A stretch of DNA of 64,000 nucleotides from Rhizobium sp. CG5 (GCF_023701945.1 NZ_JABAEF010000005.1:62001-126000); one strand, 5' to 3'; positions 29,606-41,304 are shown, counted from the first letter of the stretch. A program made the numbers and translations. The notes: generated by a model from the sequence alone, not told the origin.

Positions 29606-29633
29606 AATAAAAAACCCGGCACGGTGGCCGGGT
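29606..29633 (-). terminator. Rho-independent terminator downstream of HU gene
   Basis: On the minus strand ACCCGGCC and GGCCGGGT-type arms close a short loop (29614-29632) and a run of T follows immediately. It lies about 60 bp beyond the HU stop and should end the HU transcript. Confidence 0.85.
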
Positions 29634-29647
29634 CTTCTACATCGTCG

Positions 29648-29689
29648 TCCCATCCAGACGGCAATCGTTCAATTGCCGTCTGGATGGGA
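29648..29689. repeat. Perfect 18-bp inverted repeat after the HU gene
   Basis: TCCCATCCAGACGGCAAT (29648-29665) and its exact reverse complement (29672-29689) enclose a 6-base loop. It starts 6 bp past the HU stop codon and lacks a T-run. In the HU transcript it would form a very stable hairpin just before the true terminator, likely protecting the 3' end. Confidence 0.9.
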
Positions 29690-29695
29690 AATCGA

Positions 29696-29971
29696 TTAGC
29701 TGTTGCAAGCGTCCTTGAGACCCTTGCCAGCCGAGAACTTCGGAACGTTGCGAGCCGGAATGTCGACTTCCGCGCCGGTCGAAGGGTTACGGCCCTTGGA
29801 AGCTTCGCGACGCGAAACCGTGAAGGCGCCGAAGCCTGCGAGACGGATGTCGCCGCCGGCCTTCAACTCGGACTGCACCGTTTCGAAAACGGCATCTACA
29901 GCGGAAGCGGCGTCAGCCTTGGTGAGGCCGGCCTTCTCGGCGACTGCCGATACGAGTTCATTCTTATTCAT
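29696..29971 (-). CDS. hupB: DNA-binding protein HU
   Basis: A 91-aa histone-like nucleoid protein that bends DNA as a dimer. The start MNKNELVSAVAEKAGLTKADA, the GFGAF turn and the arm region RNPSTGAEVDIPARNVPKFSAGKGLKD are all canonical. An AAGGGTGG ribosome site precedes the ATG; the open frame extends twelve codons further up but without family similarity. It is the neighbour of lon, as in many proteobacteria, and is separated from it by a bidirectional terminator. Confidence 0.97.
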   Translation of the reverse strand: MNKNELVSAVAEKAGLTKADAASAVDAVFETVQSELKAGGDIRLAGFGAFTVSRREASKGRNPSTGAEVDIPARNVPKFSAGKGLKDACNS

Positions 29972-30106
29972 GTTTCCACCCTTTCTGATTGGCATGAAAC
30001 GACTCAAGATTTACAAGTCGGGCGGACAATACGCATGCTTGTGCCCGTCGCAACCCAAAAGCATCGCAATGACCTGAAAAACAAGGAGGTTTGACGAGTT
30101 TACACA

Positions 30107-30136
30107 AAAAAGGCTGGCAAATTTGCCAGCCTTTTT
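30107..30136. terminator. Bidirectional-looking terminator downstream of lon
   Basis: A perfect inverted repeat, AAAAAGGCTGGCAAA and its complement, spans 30107-30136 with A-run and T-run on opposite sides. It lies about 40 bp past the lon stop and upstream of HU, so it should end lon transcription and separate the two genes. Confidence 0.9.
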
Positions 30137-30178
30137 GTTGTCAATGTGCCAATTTGGCAAGATTGTGGCAAATAAAGC

Positions 30179-32599
<2,421 letters not shown>

Positions 32600-32680
32600 T
32601 CTATTTCCTTTCCATCGTCCCGTTGCCGGGCACAGAACCCACGGATAAATGCCGCGGGGTAGGTCTTTGTCTCGCACTGA

Positions 32681-32709
32681 AAGTGGAGTTCCGTGACACA
32701 GAATTCAAG
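32681..32709 (-). promoter_or_regulatory. RpoH (heat-shock sigma) promoter of lon
   Basis: On the minus strand CTTGAA (32709-32704), a 17-base spacer and CCACTT (32686-32681) match the alphaproteobacterial RpoH consensus CTTGAA-N17/18-CYATNT at all but one or two positions. It is placed 82 bp before the lon start. The rest of the 435-bp gap up to the clpX terminator shows no other gene. Confidence 0.75.
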
Positions 32710-32984
32710 CCTGCCGGCGGCAGGCACCGGCAAATTATGACAGTCATGTCACAGACAAAACGCAACATTACTCTTAACTTGCTCAGCTATCGCGTGGCTT
32801 GCGCCGGTCGCGGCCCGTTTGGCTGGGCGGGGCGCGACAGCAGAACACGGCGACAACCGCCAAAGCGAACACAGACTCCGTTCTAGACCAATCGAAACCG
32901 ACTGGAAACCGGCCGGGGCCACAAATATGCCGTTCTCGACGGACTGCTGGGATCACGGCTGAAGCACAAGCACGACCCAAAAAT

Positions 32985-33010
32985 GCAAAAAGCCCGCCGA
33001 AGCGGGCTCT
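32985..33010 (-). terminator. Rho-independent terminator of clpX
   Basis: On the minus strand the stem AGCCCGC/GCGGGCT (32991-33008, 4-base loop) is followed by a T-run. It lies 25 bp after the clpX stop. Confidence 0.88.
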
Positions 33011-33034
33011 CTAACTCTTGCAAAGCACCCGAGA

Positions 33035-34312
33035 TCAAGCCGAAACGTTGGCTTTTTCTTCCTGACGGTCTGCATAGATATACAGCGGGCGGGACGAGCC
33101 ACGCACCACGTCCTCGGAGATCACGACCTCGCGGACGCCTTCGAGTTCCGGCAGTTCGAACATCGTGTCGAGCAGGATCTTCTCCATGATCGACCGCAGT
33201 CCGCGGGCACCGGTCTTGCGGGTGATCGCCTTCAGAGCGATCTCGCGCAGGGCATCCTCGTGGAAGGTCAGTTCGACATCTTCCATCTCGAACAGGCGCT
33301 GATACTGCTTGACCAGCGCATTCTTGGGCTCCGACAGGATCTGGATCAGCGCGGCTGCGTCGAGATCCTCGAGCGTTGCCAGAACCGGCAGACGGCCGAT
33401 GAATTCCGGGATCAGGCCGAACTTGACCAGATCCTCGGGTTCCAGTTCGCGCAGGACTTCGCCGACACGGCGATCTTCCGGAGAGGTGACCGTCGCACCG
33501 AAGCCGATCGAGGTCTTTTCGCCACGGGCCGAGATGATCTTGTCGAGACCGGCAAAGGCACCGCCGCAGATGAACAGGATGTTCGTCGTGTCGACCTGCA
33601 GGAATTCCTGCTGCGGATGCTTGCGTCCACCCTGCGGCGGTACAGAAGCAACCGTGCCTTCCATGATCTTCAGAAGTGCCTGCTGCACGCCCTCGCCCGA
33701 AACGTCACGGGTGATCGACGGGTTGTCGGACTTTCTGGAAATCTTGTCGACTTCGTCGATATAGACGATGCCGCGCTGGGCGCGCTCGACATTGTAGTCG
33801 GCCGACTGCAGCAGCTTCAGGATGATGTTCTCGACATCCTCGCCGACATAACCGGCTTCGGTCAGTGTCGTGGCGTCGGCCATGGTGAACGGCACGTCGA
33901 TGATACGGGCCAGCGTCTGGGCAAGATAGGTCTTGCCGCAGCCGGTCGGTCCGACCAGAAGAATGTTCGACTTGGCCAGTTCCACATCGCCACCCTTGGA
34001 GGCATGCGACAGGCGCTTGTAATGATTGTGCACCGCCACCGAGAGGATCTTCTTGGCCTGCTTCTGGCCAATCACATACTCATCGAGGATCTTGATGATG
34101 TCCTGCGGCGTGGGAACGCCGTCGCGGGATTTCACCATCGACGATTTGTTCTCTTCGCGGATGATGTCCATGCACAGTTCGACGCATTCATCGCAGATGA
34201 ACACCGTCGGTCCGGCAATCAGCTTGCGGACCTCGTGCTGGCTCTTGCCGCAGAACGAACAATACAGGGTATTCTTGGAGTCACCGCCGTTGCTTCCGCT
34301 GACTTTGCTCAT
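33035..34312 (-). CDS. clpX: ATP-dependent Clp protease ATP-binding subunit ClpX
   Basis: A 425-aa AAA+ unfoldase that feeds substrates to ClpP. The N-terminal zinc domain (CSFCGK...[10 protein letters not shown]) recognises adaptors and substrates. Walker A is GPTGCGKT near residue 122, Walker [11 protein letters not shown], and the IGF loop for ClpP docking is in TSIGFGA. The start [10 protein letters not shown] is standard; the open frame continues upstream without family similarity. It lies 301 bp after clpP, far enough to have its own promoter. Confidence 0.98.
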   Translation of the reverse strand: MSKVSGSNGGDSKNTLYCSFCGKSQHEVRKLIAGPTVFICDECVELCMDIIREENKSSMVKSRDGVPTPQDIIKILDEYVIGQKQAKKILSVAVHNHYKRLSHASKGGDVELAKSNILLVGPTGCGKTYLAQTLARIIDVPFTMADATTLTEAGYVGEDVENIILKLLQSADYNVERAQRGIVYIDEVDKISRKSDNPSITRDVSGEGVQQALLKIMEGTVASVPPQGGRKHPQQEFLQVDTTNILFICGGAFAGLDKIISARGEKTSIGFGATVTSPEDRRVGEVLRELEPEDLVKFGLIPEFIGRLPVLATLEDLDAAALIQILSEPKNALVKQYQRLFEMEDVELTFHEDALREIALKAITRKTGARGLRSIMEKILLDTMFELPELEGVREVVISEDVVRGSSRPLYIYADRQEEKANVSA

Positions 34313-34427
34313 AACTTTTTCCTTCCGGCACGCCGCACATCCGCCTTGACGGAGCGCAGTCCACTTACACCGCCCCGCGGGCCGCTCCACTGCAGAGCCG
34401 GGGCTGCCTCATTCTCCAAGGTACTAT

Positions 34428-34458
34428 CCGGTTCTCAAAGTTCACATTCGAGAACCGG
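34428..34458. repeat. 9-bp inverted repeat upstream of clpX
   Basis: CCGGTTCTC (34428-34436) and GAGAACCGG (34450-34458) are exact reverse complements around a 13-base spacer, about 115 bp before clpX in the 301-bp clpP-clpX gap. No T-run follows, so a regulator site or mRNA structure is more likely than a terminator. No RpoH-like box was found in this gap. Confidence 0.6.
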
Positions 34459-34613
34459 CGGCAACGAAAACCTCTTCGAATTGTCAGACTATGTCACAAA
34501 AACTCAACATAGGCTTAATAGTTACTATTAGCGCGTTCGCAGCCAGTTTAAACCCCCTCATTCATACCCGCCAGCACTATCCGTTCACACGGACGTGAAC
34601 AGGCCGGATGACA

Positions 34614-35246
34614 TCAGGCCGGCATCGCGCCTTCCATTTCCAGACGCGACGTCAGAATCTTGTCGATCAGACCCCATTCCTTGGCTTCGCTTGATTCCAG
34701 GAAATGGTCACGGTCGAGGGTGTTTTCAACCTCCTCGTAGGTCCGGCCGGTGTGCTTGACATAGACCTCGTTCAGACGGCGCTTCATCTTGATGATGTCG
34801 CGGGCATGACGCTCGATGTCGGATGCCTGGCCCTGGAAGCCGCCCGAGGGCTGGTGCACCATGATGCGAGCGTTCGGGGTCGCAAAGCGCATGCCCTTCT
34901 CGCCGGCGGCCAGCAGAAGCGAGCCCATCGATGCCGCCTGGCCGACGCAAAGCGTTGAAACGGCAGGACGAATGAACTGCATCGTATCATAGATCGCCAT
35001 GCCGGCGGTGACCACGCCACCCGGAGAATTGATGTAGAGGGCGATTTCCTTCTTCGGGTTTTCGGCCTCGAGGAACAGCAGCTGGGCGCAGACCAGCGAA
35101 GCCATATGGTCTTCGACAGGCCCGGTCAGGAAGATGATGCGCTCTTTCAAAAGACGCGAATAGATATCGTAGGAGCGCTCGCCGCGGTTGGTCTGCTCCA
35201 CGACCATCGGCACAAGTGCCATGGCGGTATCAACTGGATTTCTCAT
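34614..35246 (-). CDS. clpP: ATP-dependent Clp protease proteolytic subunit ClpP
   Basis: A 210-aa serine peptidase that assembles into the tetradecameric Clp chamber. The nucleophile Ser is in [16 protein letters not shown], the catalytic His in [12 protein letters not shown], and the Asp in the [18 protein letters not shown] region. The N-terminal segment [21 protein letters not shown] is canonical. It is transcribed upstream of clpX, and a heat-shock-type promoter lies 74 bp before the start. Confidence 0.98.
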   Translation of the reverse strand: MRNPVDTAMALVPMVVEQTNRGERSYDIYSRLLKERIIFLTGPVEDHMASLVCAQLLFLEAENPKKEIALYINSPGGVVTAGMAIYDTMQFIRPAVSTLCVGQAASMGSLLLAAGEKGMRFATPNARIMVHQPSGGFQGQASDIERHARDIIKMKRRLNEVYVKHTGRTYEEVENTLDRDHFLESSEAKEWGLIDKILTSRLEMEGAMPA

Positions 35247-35319
35247 GTCCGTCCTTTATAGCCCATATCCCAAACACTGTAGTCGCGGCGGGAATCAATT
35301 TTTTATCCTGTCAATCCCT

Positions 35320-35349
35320 ACATAGAGTGTCCGGACCCCCGACTTCAAG
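35320..35349 (-). promoter_or_regulatory. RpoH (heat-shock sigma) promoter of clpP
   Basis: On the minus strand CTTGAA (35349-35344), an 18-base spacer and CTATGT (35325-35320) match the alphaproteobacterial RpoH consensus at every scored position. The -10 box ends 74 bp before the clpP start. The remainder of the 364-bp gap up to the diguanylate cyclase gene contains no further recognised feature. Confidence 0.78.
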
Positions 35350-35610
35350 ACGTGAGTATCGGATATCCTTAATGTGTCGGTGCCAGCCGGCTTTATACCA
35401 AGTTAGTGTGCATTTTGGCCCGTGGCCATCCATGCCGCCGCGCCACGGCACGCGCCCACAGAAATGCCGCAGTCTATGGTGAACAATTGGTACCCCCCAA
35501 AGAAGTCGCAGGAACCTGTGCGTAACTCACAACCCACCGGCCGATGTTAAGAACTCCTTTCCACGTTTTGAGCGAACGTCATCGCATTCAAAAGCTGAGG
35601 CCCCTTTTCC

Positions 35611-36888
35611 GTGCTCGATATCAAGACAGGATTCATTCTCTGGTCGGTTCAAGCCCTGACCGTTGCAGGATTGCTTGCGGCCGTCTGGCTGCACGACCGC
35701 TCCCAGAGGCATTACGCGGGCTGGAGCGCGGGATTTGCCGCGCACGGAATGGGCGTCGCATTGGTGGCCCTGCGCGGCCATATCCCCGATTTCATCTCGA
35801 TCGAATTCGCCAATACCCTGGCGCTCAGCTGCTTTTTCTTCTGGGCCTACGGGCTTCGACAATTCGATGGGAGGTCCGTGCCGGCCTATGCCGCAGTCCC
35901 CGCGCTGCTGTGGATCGCAGGCATGCTGTTGCCGCCAATCCACGACAATCTCGGCTACCGCGTTGCCCTCTACAATTTTGGAGCCTCCGCCGGCTTTTTC
36001 ATCCTGGCCCGGATCGCCTATACGGGGCAGTTCAGTTCGCGCAAAAGGCGAGGATGGATATCCGGAATATGGTGCATGCAGGCGGTCAGTTCCCTGGCCG
36101 GTGGCATCGCCAATTGCCTTTCACCGCCGCAGACGCTGCAGGGCGCGCAGATCTTCGGGTTCACGGGGATCGTTGCCATCTTCTGCTTCGTGAGTTCGCT
36201 GCTGATTGGCGCGCGCATCCTGATGGACCGCTCGGAACTGAGACTTCAGCAACTGGTTCGCACCGACCCGCTGACCGGCGTCCTCAACCGGCGCGGCATC
36301 ATCGACGCCTTTGACGAGATACGTGCCACGACATTGGCCACTCAGCCGCCGCTCATGGCACTATTGCTGTTCGATCTCGACCATTTCAAGCAGATCAACG
36401 ATCTTCATGGCCACCAGGCCGGCGATTGCGTGCTGATGGCCTTCTCGCAGATCGGCCAGAAGGCCATCGGCGCCAAAGGCGTGTTCGGACGATCGGGCGG
36501 TGAAGAGTTCAGCGCGGTCCTGCGGATCGGCGACGTCCGCGAGGCGGCCCGGCTGGCCGAAGCCATCCGCCAGCAATTGGCGCAGACGAAGATCGACACG
36601 CCAAAAGGTTCGGTCCAGGTCACGGTCAGCATCGGCATCTCGGTGATGCCGGTCCGCAGCGCCGATCTCGACCAGTTGATGAGCGGTGCCGACCGCGCCC
36701 TGTATAAGGCCAAGGCTGCCGGGCGAAACCGGACGGCGGTGCTGCGGGGCGATGCGATCGCCTGCATTCCGGCCGCCGACCGCGCCGGCACCGCCGACGA
36801 GATCGACCTCGATGCCGACCGCCAGGTGTCCGCCCTGCGCCGGGTCGTCGGTCTGACGTCCGGCGACCGAGGTACGGCCGCAACATGA
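35611..36888 (+). CDS. Membrane-bound diguanylate cyclase
   Basis: A 425-aa protein with six or seven N-terminal hydrophobic helices (residues about 5-205) and a GGDEF domain (about 215-380). The active-site motif is GGEEF (GRSGGEEFSAVL), a functional variant, with the DPLTGVLNRRG entry and LLLFDLDHFKQINDLHGH metal/GTP segments intact. It should make cyclic di-GMP from two GTP. No RxxD inhibitory site is obvious before GGEEF. The start is a GTG with an AGG-type ribosome site. The hydrophobic half is not a sensor domain I can name. Confidence 0.92.
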   Translation: MLDIKTGFILWSVQALTVAGLLAAVWLHDRSQRHYAGWSAGFAAHGMGVALVALRGHIPDFISIEFANTLALSCFFFWAYGLRQFDGRSVPAYAAVPALLWIAGMLLPPIHDNLGYRVALYNFGASAGFFILARIAYTGQFSSRKRRGWISGIWCMQAVSSLAGGIANCLSPPQTLQGAQIFGFTGIVAIFCFVSSLLIGARILMDRSELRLQQLVRTDPLTGVLNRRGIIDAFDEIRATTLATQPPLMALLLFDLDHFKQINDLHGHQAGDCVLMAFSQIGQKAIGAKGVFGRSGGEEFSAVLRIGDVREAARLAEAIRQQLAQTKIDTPKGSVQVTVSIGISVMPVRSADLDQLMSGADRALYKAKAAGRNRTAVLRGDAIACIPAADRAGTADEIDLDADRQVSALRRVVGLTSGDRGTAAT

Positions 36889-36934
36889 TCGGGCTCCGCT
36901 TTCATGCCGTCATGGATTGCGATAAAACGCCCGC

Positions 36935-38188
36935 ATGACAACGCCTTCCTTTCTCACGATCGACAGCACCAACCGCCGCGTCAGGCTTGACGGGCGCGAC
37001 CCGGCCTTTTTCGGCGATCCGAACACGGTTTATGCCGCGCTCCACGCCCAGTGCCCGACCTTTTACTGGGAGGAGCAGAAGCAGTGGTTCTTCACCGGCT
37101 ACGACCATGTCAACGGGCTGCTGCGTGACCGCCGGTTCGGTCGGCAGATCCTGCATATCGCCAGCCGGGAAGAGCTTGGGATGGCCGAGCCTACGGCCCA
37201 TACCCGGCATTTCGATGCGGCGGAGGCCCATTCGCTGCTGGAAATCGAACCGCCCGAGCACACGCGGCTGCGCACCCTGATCAACCGTGCCTTCGTGTCG
37301 CGCCATGTCGAGAAGATGAAGCCGGAGATCGCAGAACTCGCGCATCGGCTGATCGACCGCTTCGAAAAGGACGGCGAGACGGAATTGCTGTCCTCCTTTG
37401 CCGAGATCATCCCGGTGACGATGATCGCCCGGATGATCGGCATTCCGGAGGAGATGGGGCCGCAGCTCTTGAAATGGTCGCATGCCTATGTCGGCATGTA
37501 CATGTTCAAGCGCAGCCTCGCCGACGAGATCGCTGCCGACCAGGCGGCGCTGGAATTTGCCGCCTATGTCAGGGAGATGATCGCCAAGCGCCGCGCCGAG
37601 CCGCGCGACGACCTGCTGACCCACATGATCCATACCGAGCACAAGGGCCAGTTGCTGACGGACGACGAGCTAGTGTCGACGACGATCGTGCTGCTCAATG
37701 CCGGACACGAGGCGACGGTGCACCAGATCGGCAATTCGGTGCGGATCATTCTGGACAGCGGCCTGTCACCCACAGAGTTGTTCCGCGATGGGCCTGCGAC
37801 TGAGCGCACCGTCGAGGAGGCGCTGCGCATTTGCGCGCCGGTGCATATCTTCCAGCGCTATTGCCTGGAGCCGGCGGAGATCGACGGTGTGTCGTTCCAG
37901 CGCGGCGACAAGGTCAGCCTGATCCTTGCCGCCGCCAATCTCGACCCGCAGAAATTCACCGAGCCCCTCGCCTTCCGCCCGGATCGCGCGCAAGCGCCCA
38001 ACCTCTCCTTCGGCGCCGGCATCCATTTCTGTATCGGCGCGCCGCTCGCCCGCCTGGAACTCAACCTCGCCCTGCCGATCCTGTTCGAACGGTTGCCGGG
38101 CTTAAAGCTTGCGGACGAACCGAAGGTCAAGGACATCTACCATTTTCACGGTCTGGAGCGGTTGGATCTGAAGTGGGACCGGGCCTAA
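36935..38188 (+). CDS. Cytochrome P450
   Basis: A 417-aa soluble bacterial class I P450. The haem-thiolate loop is FGAGIHFCIGAPLARLEL with Cys366 as ligand, and the EEALR ExxR motif and the I-helix segment LLNAGHEATVHQ are visible. The I-helix has AGHEAT where P450cam has the GGxDT acid-alcohol pair, so the usual Thr position is Ala with a Thr one residue later. The substrate is unknown. No ferredoxin or reductase gene is adjacent. Its 3' end overlaps the convergent SDR gene by 4 bp. Confidence 0.95.
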   Translation: MTTPSFLTIDSTNRRVRLDGRDPAFFGDPNTVYAALHAQCPTFYWEEQKQWFFTGYDHVNGLLRDRRFGRQILHIASREELGMAEPTAHTRHFDAAEAHSLLEIEPPEHTRLRTLINRAFVSRHVEKMKPEIAELAHRLIDRFEKDGETELLSSFAEIIPVTMIARMIGIPEEMGPQLLKWSHAYVGMYMFKRSLADEIAADQAALEFAAYVREMIAKRRAEPRDDLLTHMIHTEHKGQLLTDDELVSTTIVLLNAGHEATVHQIGNSVRIILDSGLSPTELFRDGPATERTVEEALRICAPVHIFQRYCLEPAEIDGVSFQRGDKVSLILAAANLDPQKFTEPLAFRPDRAQAPNLSFGAGIHFCIGAPLARLELNLALPILFERLPGLKLADEPKVKDIYHFHGLERLDLKWDRA

Positions 38189-38988
38189 GCCGCCGACCTG
38201 ACACCGTAACGCGGCGCCGGCTTGTTCAGGGAGAGATACGGGGCCAGGGCGCCGCGGGCCGCCTCGTAGGCGTCGTACAGGGCCTTGTCCGCCAGGGACG
38301 GGACGGTGATCAGTTCTCCCTGGTCGAACCCTGCCAGAGCCGCGTCGACCATGTCGCCGACCTCCATCACCCGGCTTTGGTCAAGCGCATCGATGGAATC
38401 GCCGACGCGGTCAAAGATTTCCGTGCGGGTCAGTCCGGGCAGTACAGCCTGGATCCGCACGCCCGTTCCGGCCAGTTCAGCGGCCAACGATTCGGTTAGA
38501 GTCAGCACGAAAGCCTTGGTGGCGCTGTAGGTGCCGTTGAAAAAATGCGGAGCCAGGGCAACGACGGAGGCCGTGTTGATGATGGCACCGGAGCCGCGCT
38601 GCACAAAAGCCTGGGCAGCGGCGACCGCAAGGCGGTTTACCGTCAGCACGTTCAGATCGACCATCCGGTCGAGATAGTCGATATCATTCTGCAACAGCGG
38701 GCCGTTCGGACCGATCCCGGCATTGTTGACGAACAACGTGACGCCGACATCCTGCCGCAGGCGGTCCTCGACCTTGCGCACATCGGCCCGATCGCCGAGG
38801 TCGGCTGCTAGAACCTGCGCCGTCACTCCGTAATCGCCGGCAAGCCTTTCTCCGAGTTTTTCCAGCCTTGCGACATCACGGGCGACAAGGATCAGGTCAT
38901 AGCCGCGCCTTGCAAGGCGGTCGGCATAGACGGCGCCGATGCCCGATGAGGCGCCGGTGACGAGGGCAGTTCCGTGGGTCGAGGTCAT
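38185..38988 (-). CDS. Short-chain dehydrogenase/reductase
   Basis: A 267-aa classical SDR. The NAD(P)-binding turn TGASSGIG, NNAG, the catalytic Ser region (INTASVVAL) and YSATK are present. The LVARD segment after beta-strand 2 suggests NADP preference. It is divergent from a MarR-type regulator gene, with a 160-bp gap that carries a 12-bp perfect palindrome, so it is the probable target of that regulator. The substrate is unknown; it converges with the P450 gene, and a shared pathway is possible but unproven. Confidence 0.92.
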   Translation of the reverse strand: MTSTHGTALVTGASSGIGAVYADRLARRGYDLILVARDVARLEKLGERLAGDYGVTAQVLAADLGDRADVRKVEDRLRQDVGVTLFVNNAGIGPNGPLLQNDIDYLDRMVDLNVLTVNRLAVAAAQAFVQRGSGAIINTASVVALAPHFFNGTYSATKAFVLTLTESLAAELAGTGVRIQAVLPGLTRTEIFDRVGDSIDALDQSRVMEVGDMVDAALAGFDQGELITVPSLADKALYDAYEAARGALAPYLSLNKPAPRYGVRSAA

Positions 38989-39010
38989 GATTTTATCCTG
39001 GGTTAGATTT

Positions 39011-39028
39011 TACTGGTATATACCACTA
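39011..39028. promoter_or_regulatory. Probable MarR operator (palindrome) in the SDR-marR gap
   Basis: TGGTATATACCA at 39014-39025 is a perfect 12-bp palindrome. After one mismatched base on each side it continues with TA on the outside. It sits 26 bp upstream of the SDR start and 124 bp upstream of the MarR-family gene, a typical position for an operator controlling both genes. Confidence 0.7.
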
Positions 39029-39148
39029 TATTTATCGATGGAGTTTCACAGCGCAAGAGCCGCCTCGAAATTTTTGTTGGCGATGCCGCGGATGGTCGAC
39101 TAAGCCGGTGGTGACCGGTGCGGGACAGTTCGCAAAGAGGTGAGAGAT

Positions 39149-39640
39149 ATGGACGACACAGAGGATGCCATCTGGCTTCACTGCACCAGCAGCGCCGTCC
39201 GGCGCGCGGCCCGCCAGTTGGGTCAGCTCTATGACGATGCGATGGGAGAGACAGGGCTCAGGGGCACGCAGTTCTCGCTGCTGTCGCAGATCGCCCATTC
39301 GGGCGAGCCGACGCAGAAGGCCCTGGCCGACGCGATGGTGATGGATCTCTCGGCGCTCGGGCACACGCTGAAACCGTTGATCCGCGACGGACTGGTGGAA
39401 CTGGTGCCGGACCTCAAGGATCGCCGCGCCAAGCGCGTGCGGCTGACGGCGGCCGGGGCCAAGCGCCAGAGCGACATGGTTGCGAACTGGAGGGTGGCGC
39501 AGAGACGTTTCGATGCTGTGTTCGGCAAGGAGAAATCCGAAGAGCTGCGCCGCACCCTGGCACTCATCGCCTCGCCGGATTTCGCCAAGGCTTTTCCGGC
39601 CTCGACGAATAGGCGGAAACGTCAAAGCCGGATCACGTAG
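39149..39640 (+). CDS. MarR-family transcriptional regulator
   Basis: A 163-aa winged-helix regulator. The recognition region reads LRGTQFSLLSQIAHSGEPTQKALADAM and then LSALGHTLKPLIRDGLVE; the wing DLKDRRAKRVRLTAAG has the DxR signature. The ATG at 39149 is preferred because an AGAGGTGA ribosome site lies 5 bases before it; an in-frame GTG lies three codons earlier. It is divergent from the SDR gene and likely represses it and itself. Its 3' end overlaps the convergent cupin gene by 19 bp. Confidence 0.92.
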   Translation: MDDTEDAIWLHCTSSAVRRAARQLGQLYDDAMGETGLRGTQFSLLSQIAHSGEPTQKALADAMVMDLSALGHTLKPLIRDGLVELVPDLKDRRAKRVRLTAAGAKRQSDMVANWRVAQRRFDAVFGKEKSEELRRTLALIASPDFAKAFPASTNRRKRQSRIT

Positions 39641-39966
39641 TCCTTGCGAGTCGTTTCAACCACTTCCCAAGTTCCCTTGAAGCCGGGTCTGAGGATCATG
39701 CGGTCGCCGGATTTCAGATGGACGGGATTTCCGCCCTCTTCCGTGACGATGGAATGACCTTCGAGAACGGAGAAATATTCCCATTCGTCATAGGCGATCA
39801 GCCACTTGCCGGGCGTTGCCTGCCAGACGCCGGCATAAATCCCGCCGGCGGCCTCTTCCAGGTTCCAGGTGGTGAAGCGCGGATTGCCGGAGATCAGCCG
39901 GTCGGCGGCGGGCGCCCCCTCTTCCGGCTCGATGATCGACAGATCGAAGACGAGGCTATTGCTCAT
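39622..39966 (-). CDS. Cupin domain protein (DUF861/cupin_3 type)
   Basis: A 114-aa single-domain cupin. The two motif regions are visible as GIYAGVWQATPGKWLIAYDEWEYF and LKSGDRMILRPGFKGTWEV, the pattern of the EutQ/ureidoglycine-hydrolase-like cupin_3 group. Such proteins bind a metal and often act on small nitrogenous compounds, but the substrate is not predictable. It lies 54 bp downstream of metY on the same strand and could be co-transcribed with it. Confidence 0.88.
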   Translation of the reverse strand: MSNSLVFDLSIIEPEEGAPAADRLISGNPRFTTWNLEEAAGGIYAGVWQATPGKWLIAYDEWEYFSVLEGHSIVTEEGGNPVHLKSGDRMILRPGFKGTWEVVETTRKDYVIRL

Positions 39967-40020
39967 GCGTAACTCCTTCGCGCCGTGTCCCGATCAGGAA
40001 ACGGCGCGGTTGGGTGTGGG

Positions 40021-41304
40021 TCAGATCCCGGCCAGCGACTGTTCGAGATCGCCGATGATGTCTTCCGGATCCTCGATGCCGATCGACAGGCGAACGACGT
40101 CGGGGCCGGCGCCGGCGGCGATCTGCTGTTCCTCGGTCAATTGCGCATGGGTGGTGGAGGCCGGGTGGATGATCAGCGAGCGGGTGTCGCCGATATTGGC
40201 CAGATGCGAAAACAGCGTCAGTCCGCCGACCAGCGCCTTGCCGGCCTCCAGTCCGCCCTTGATGCCGAAGGTGAAGACGGAGCCTGCTCCCTTGGGCGAA
40301 TAGCGGGTCTGCAGCGCATGGTTCGGATCGCTGTCGAGGCCGGCATAATTGACCCAGGCGATCTTGTCGTGCTTCGACAGCCAGGTCGCCACCTTCATGG
40401 CATTGTCGCAATGACGCTGCATGCGCAGCGGCAGCGTCTCGATGCCGGTCAGGATCAGGAAGGCGTTCATCGGCGCGATGGCCGGACCCAGATCGCGCAG
40501 GCCGAGAACCCGGCAGGCGATGGCGAAGGCGAAATTGCCAAAAGTCTCATGCAGCACGACGCCGCCATATTCCGGGCGCGGTGCCGACAGCATCGGATAA
40601 TTGCCGGATTTGGACCAATCGAACGTGCCGCCATCGACGATGATGCCGCCCATGGAATTGCCATGGCCGCCGAGGAATTTGGTCAGCGAATGCACGACGA
40701 TATCGGCGCCATGCTCGAGCGGGCGGATCAGATAGGGGCTTGCCATGGTGTTGTCGACGATCAGCGGCAGGCCATGCTTGCGGGCAACGGCCGCAATGGC
40801 GGCGATATCGACGAAGGTGCCGCCCGGATTGGCGAGGCTCTCGATGAAGATGCCGCGGGTCTTGTCGTCGATCTCAGCCGCGAAGCTTTCGGGATCGGCG
40901 GGATCGGCCCAGCGCCCCTGCCAGCCAAAATTCTTGAAGGCATGGCCGAACTGGTTGATCGAACCGCCATAGAGCTTGCGGGCCGCGACGAAATTGTCGC
41001 CCGGCTGCATGATGGTGTGGAACACCAGCATCTGGGCTGCATGGCCGGAGGCGACGGCCAGCGCTGCCGTACCGCCTTCAAGGGCGGCCACCCGCTCCTC
41101 GAGAACCGCCTGGGTGGGGTTCATGATGCGCGTGTAGATATTGCCGAACTGCTTCAGGCCGAACAGGGCGGCGGCATGGTCGGAATCCTGGAAGACATAA
41201 GCCGTGGTCTGGTAGATCGGCGTGATTCGCGCGCCGGTCGTCGGATCGGGCTGCGCGCCGGCATGCACGGCAAGCGTGGCAAAGCCCGGATTGTTGCTGG
41301 ACAT
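40021..41304 (-). CDS. metY: O-acetylhomoserine aminocarboxypropyltransferase (sulfhydrylase)
   Basis: A 427-aa PLP enzyme of the Cys/Met metabolism family that makes homocysteine from O-acetylhomoserine and sulfide. The PLP lysine is in [11 protein letters not shown], and the cofactor-binding segments SGHAAQ and [10 protein letters not shown] are intact. The length, longer than MetB/MetC, and the [13 protein letters not shown] start favour the MetY branch. It is transcribed singly or with the cupin downstream. Confidence 0.95.
   Translation of the reverse strand: MSSNNPGFATLAVHAGAQPDPTTGARITPIYQTTAYVFQDSDHAAALFGLKQFGNIYTRIMNPTQAVLEERVAALEGGTAALAVASGHAAQMLVFHTIMQPGDNFVAARKLYGGSINQFGHAFKNFGWQGRWADPADPESFAAEIDDKTRGIFIESLANPGGTFVDIAAIAAVARKHGLPLIVDNTMASPYLIRPLEHGADIVVHSLTKFLGGHGNSMGGIIVDGGTFDWSKSGNYPMLSAPRPEYGGVVLHETFGNFAFAIACRVLGLRDLGPAIAPMNAFLILTGIETLPLRMQRHCDNAMKVATWLSKHDKIAWVNYAGLDSDPNHALQTRYSPKGAGSVFTFGIKGGLEAGKALVGGLTLFSHLANIGDTRSLIIHPASTTHAQLTEEQQIAAGAGPDVVRLSIGIEDPEDIIGDLEQSLAGI

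Noticed and set aside
35390-35405. ATACCAAGT near the clpP promoter as a MITE remnant
   Set aside because: Only about ten bases match the element end, too few to separate from chance, and no partner end is nearby.
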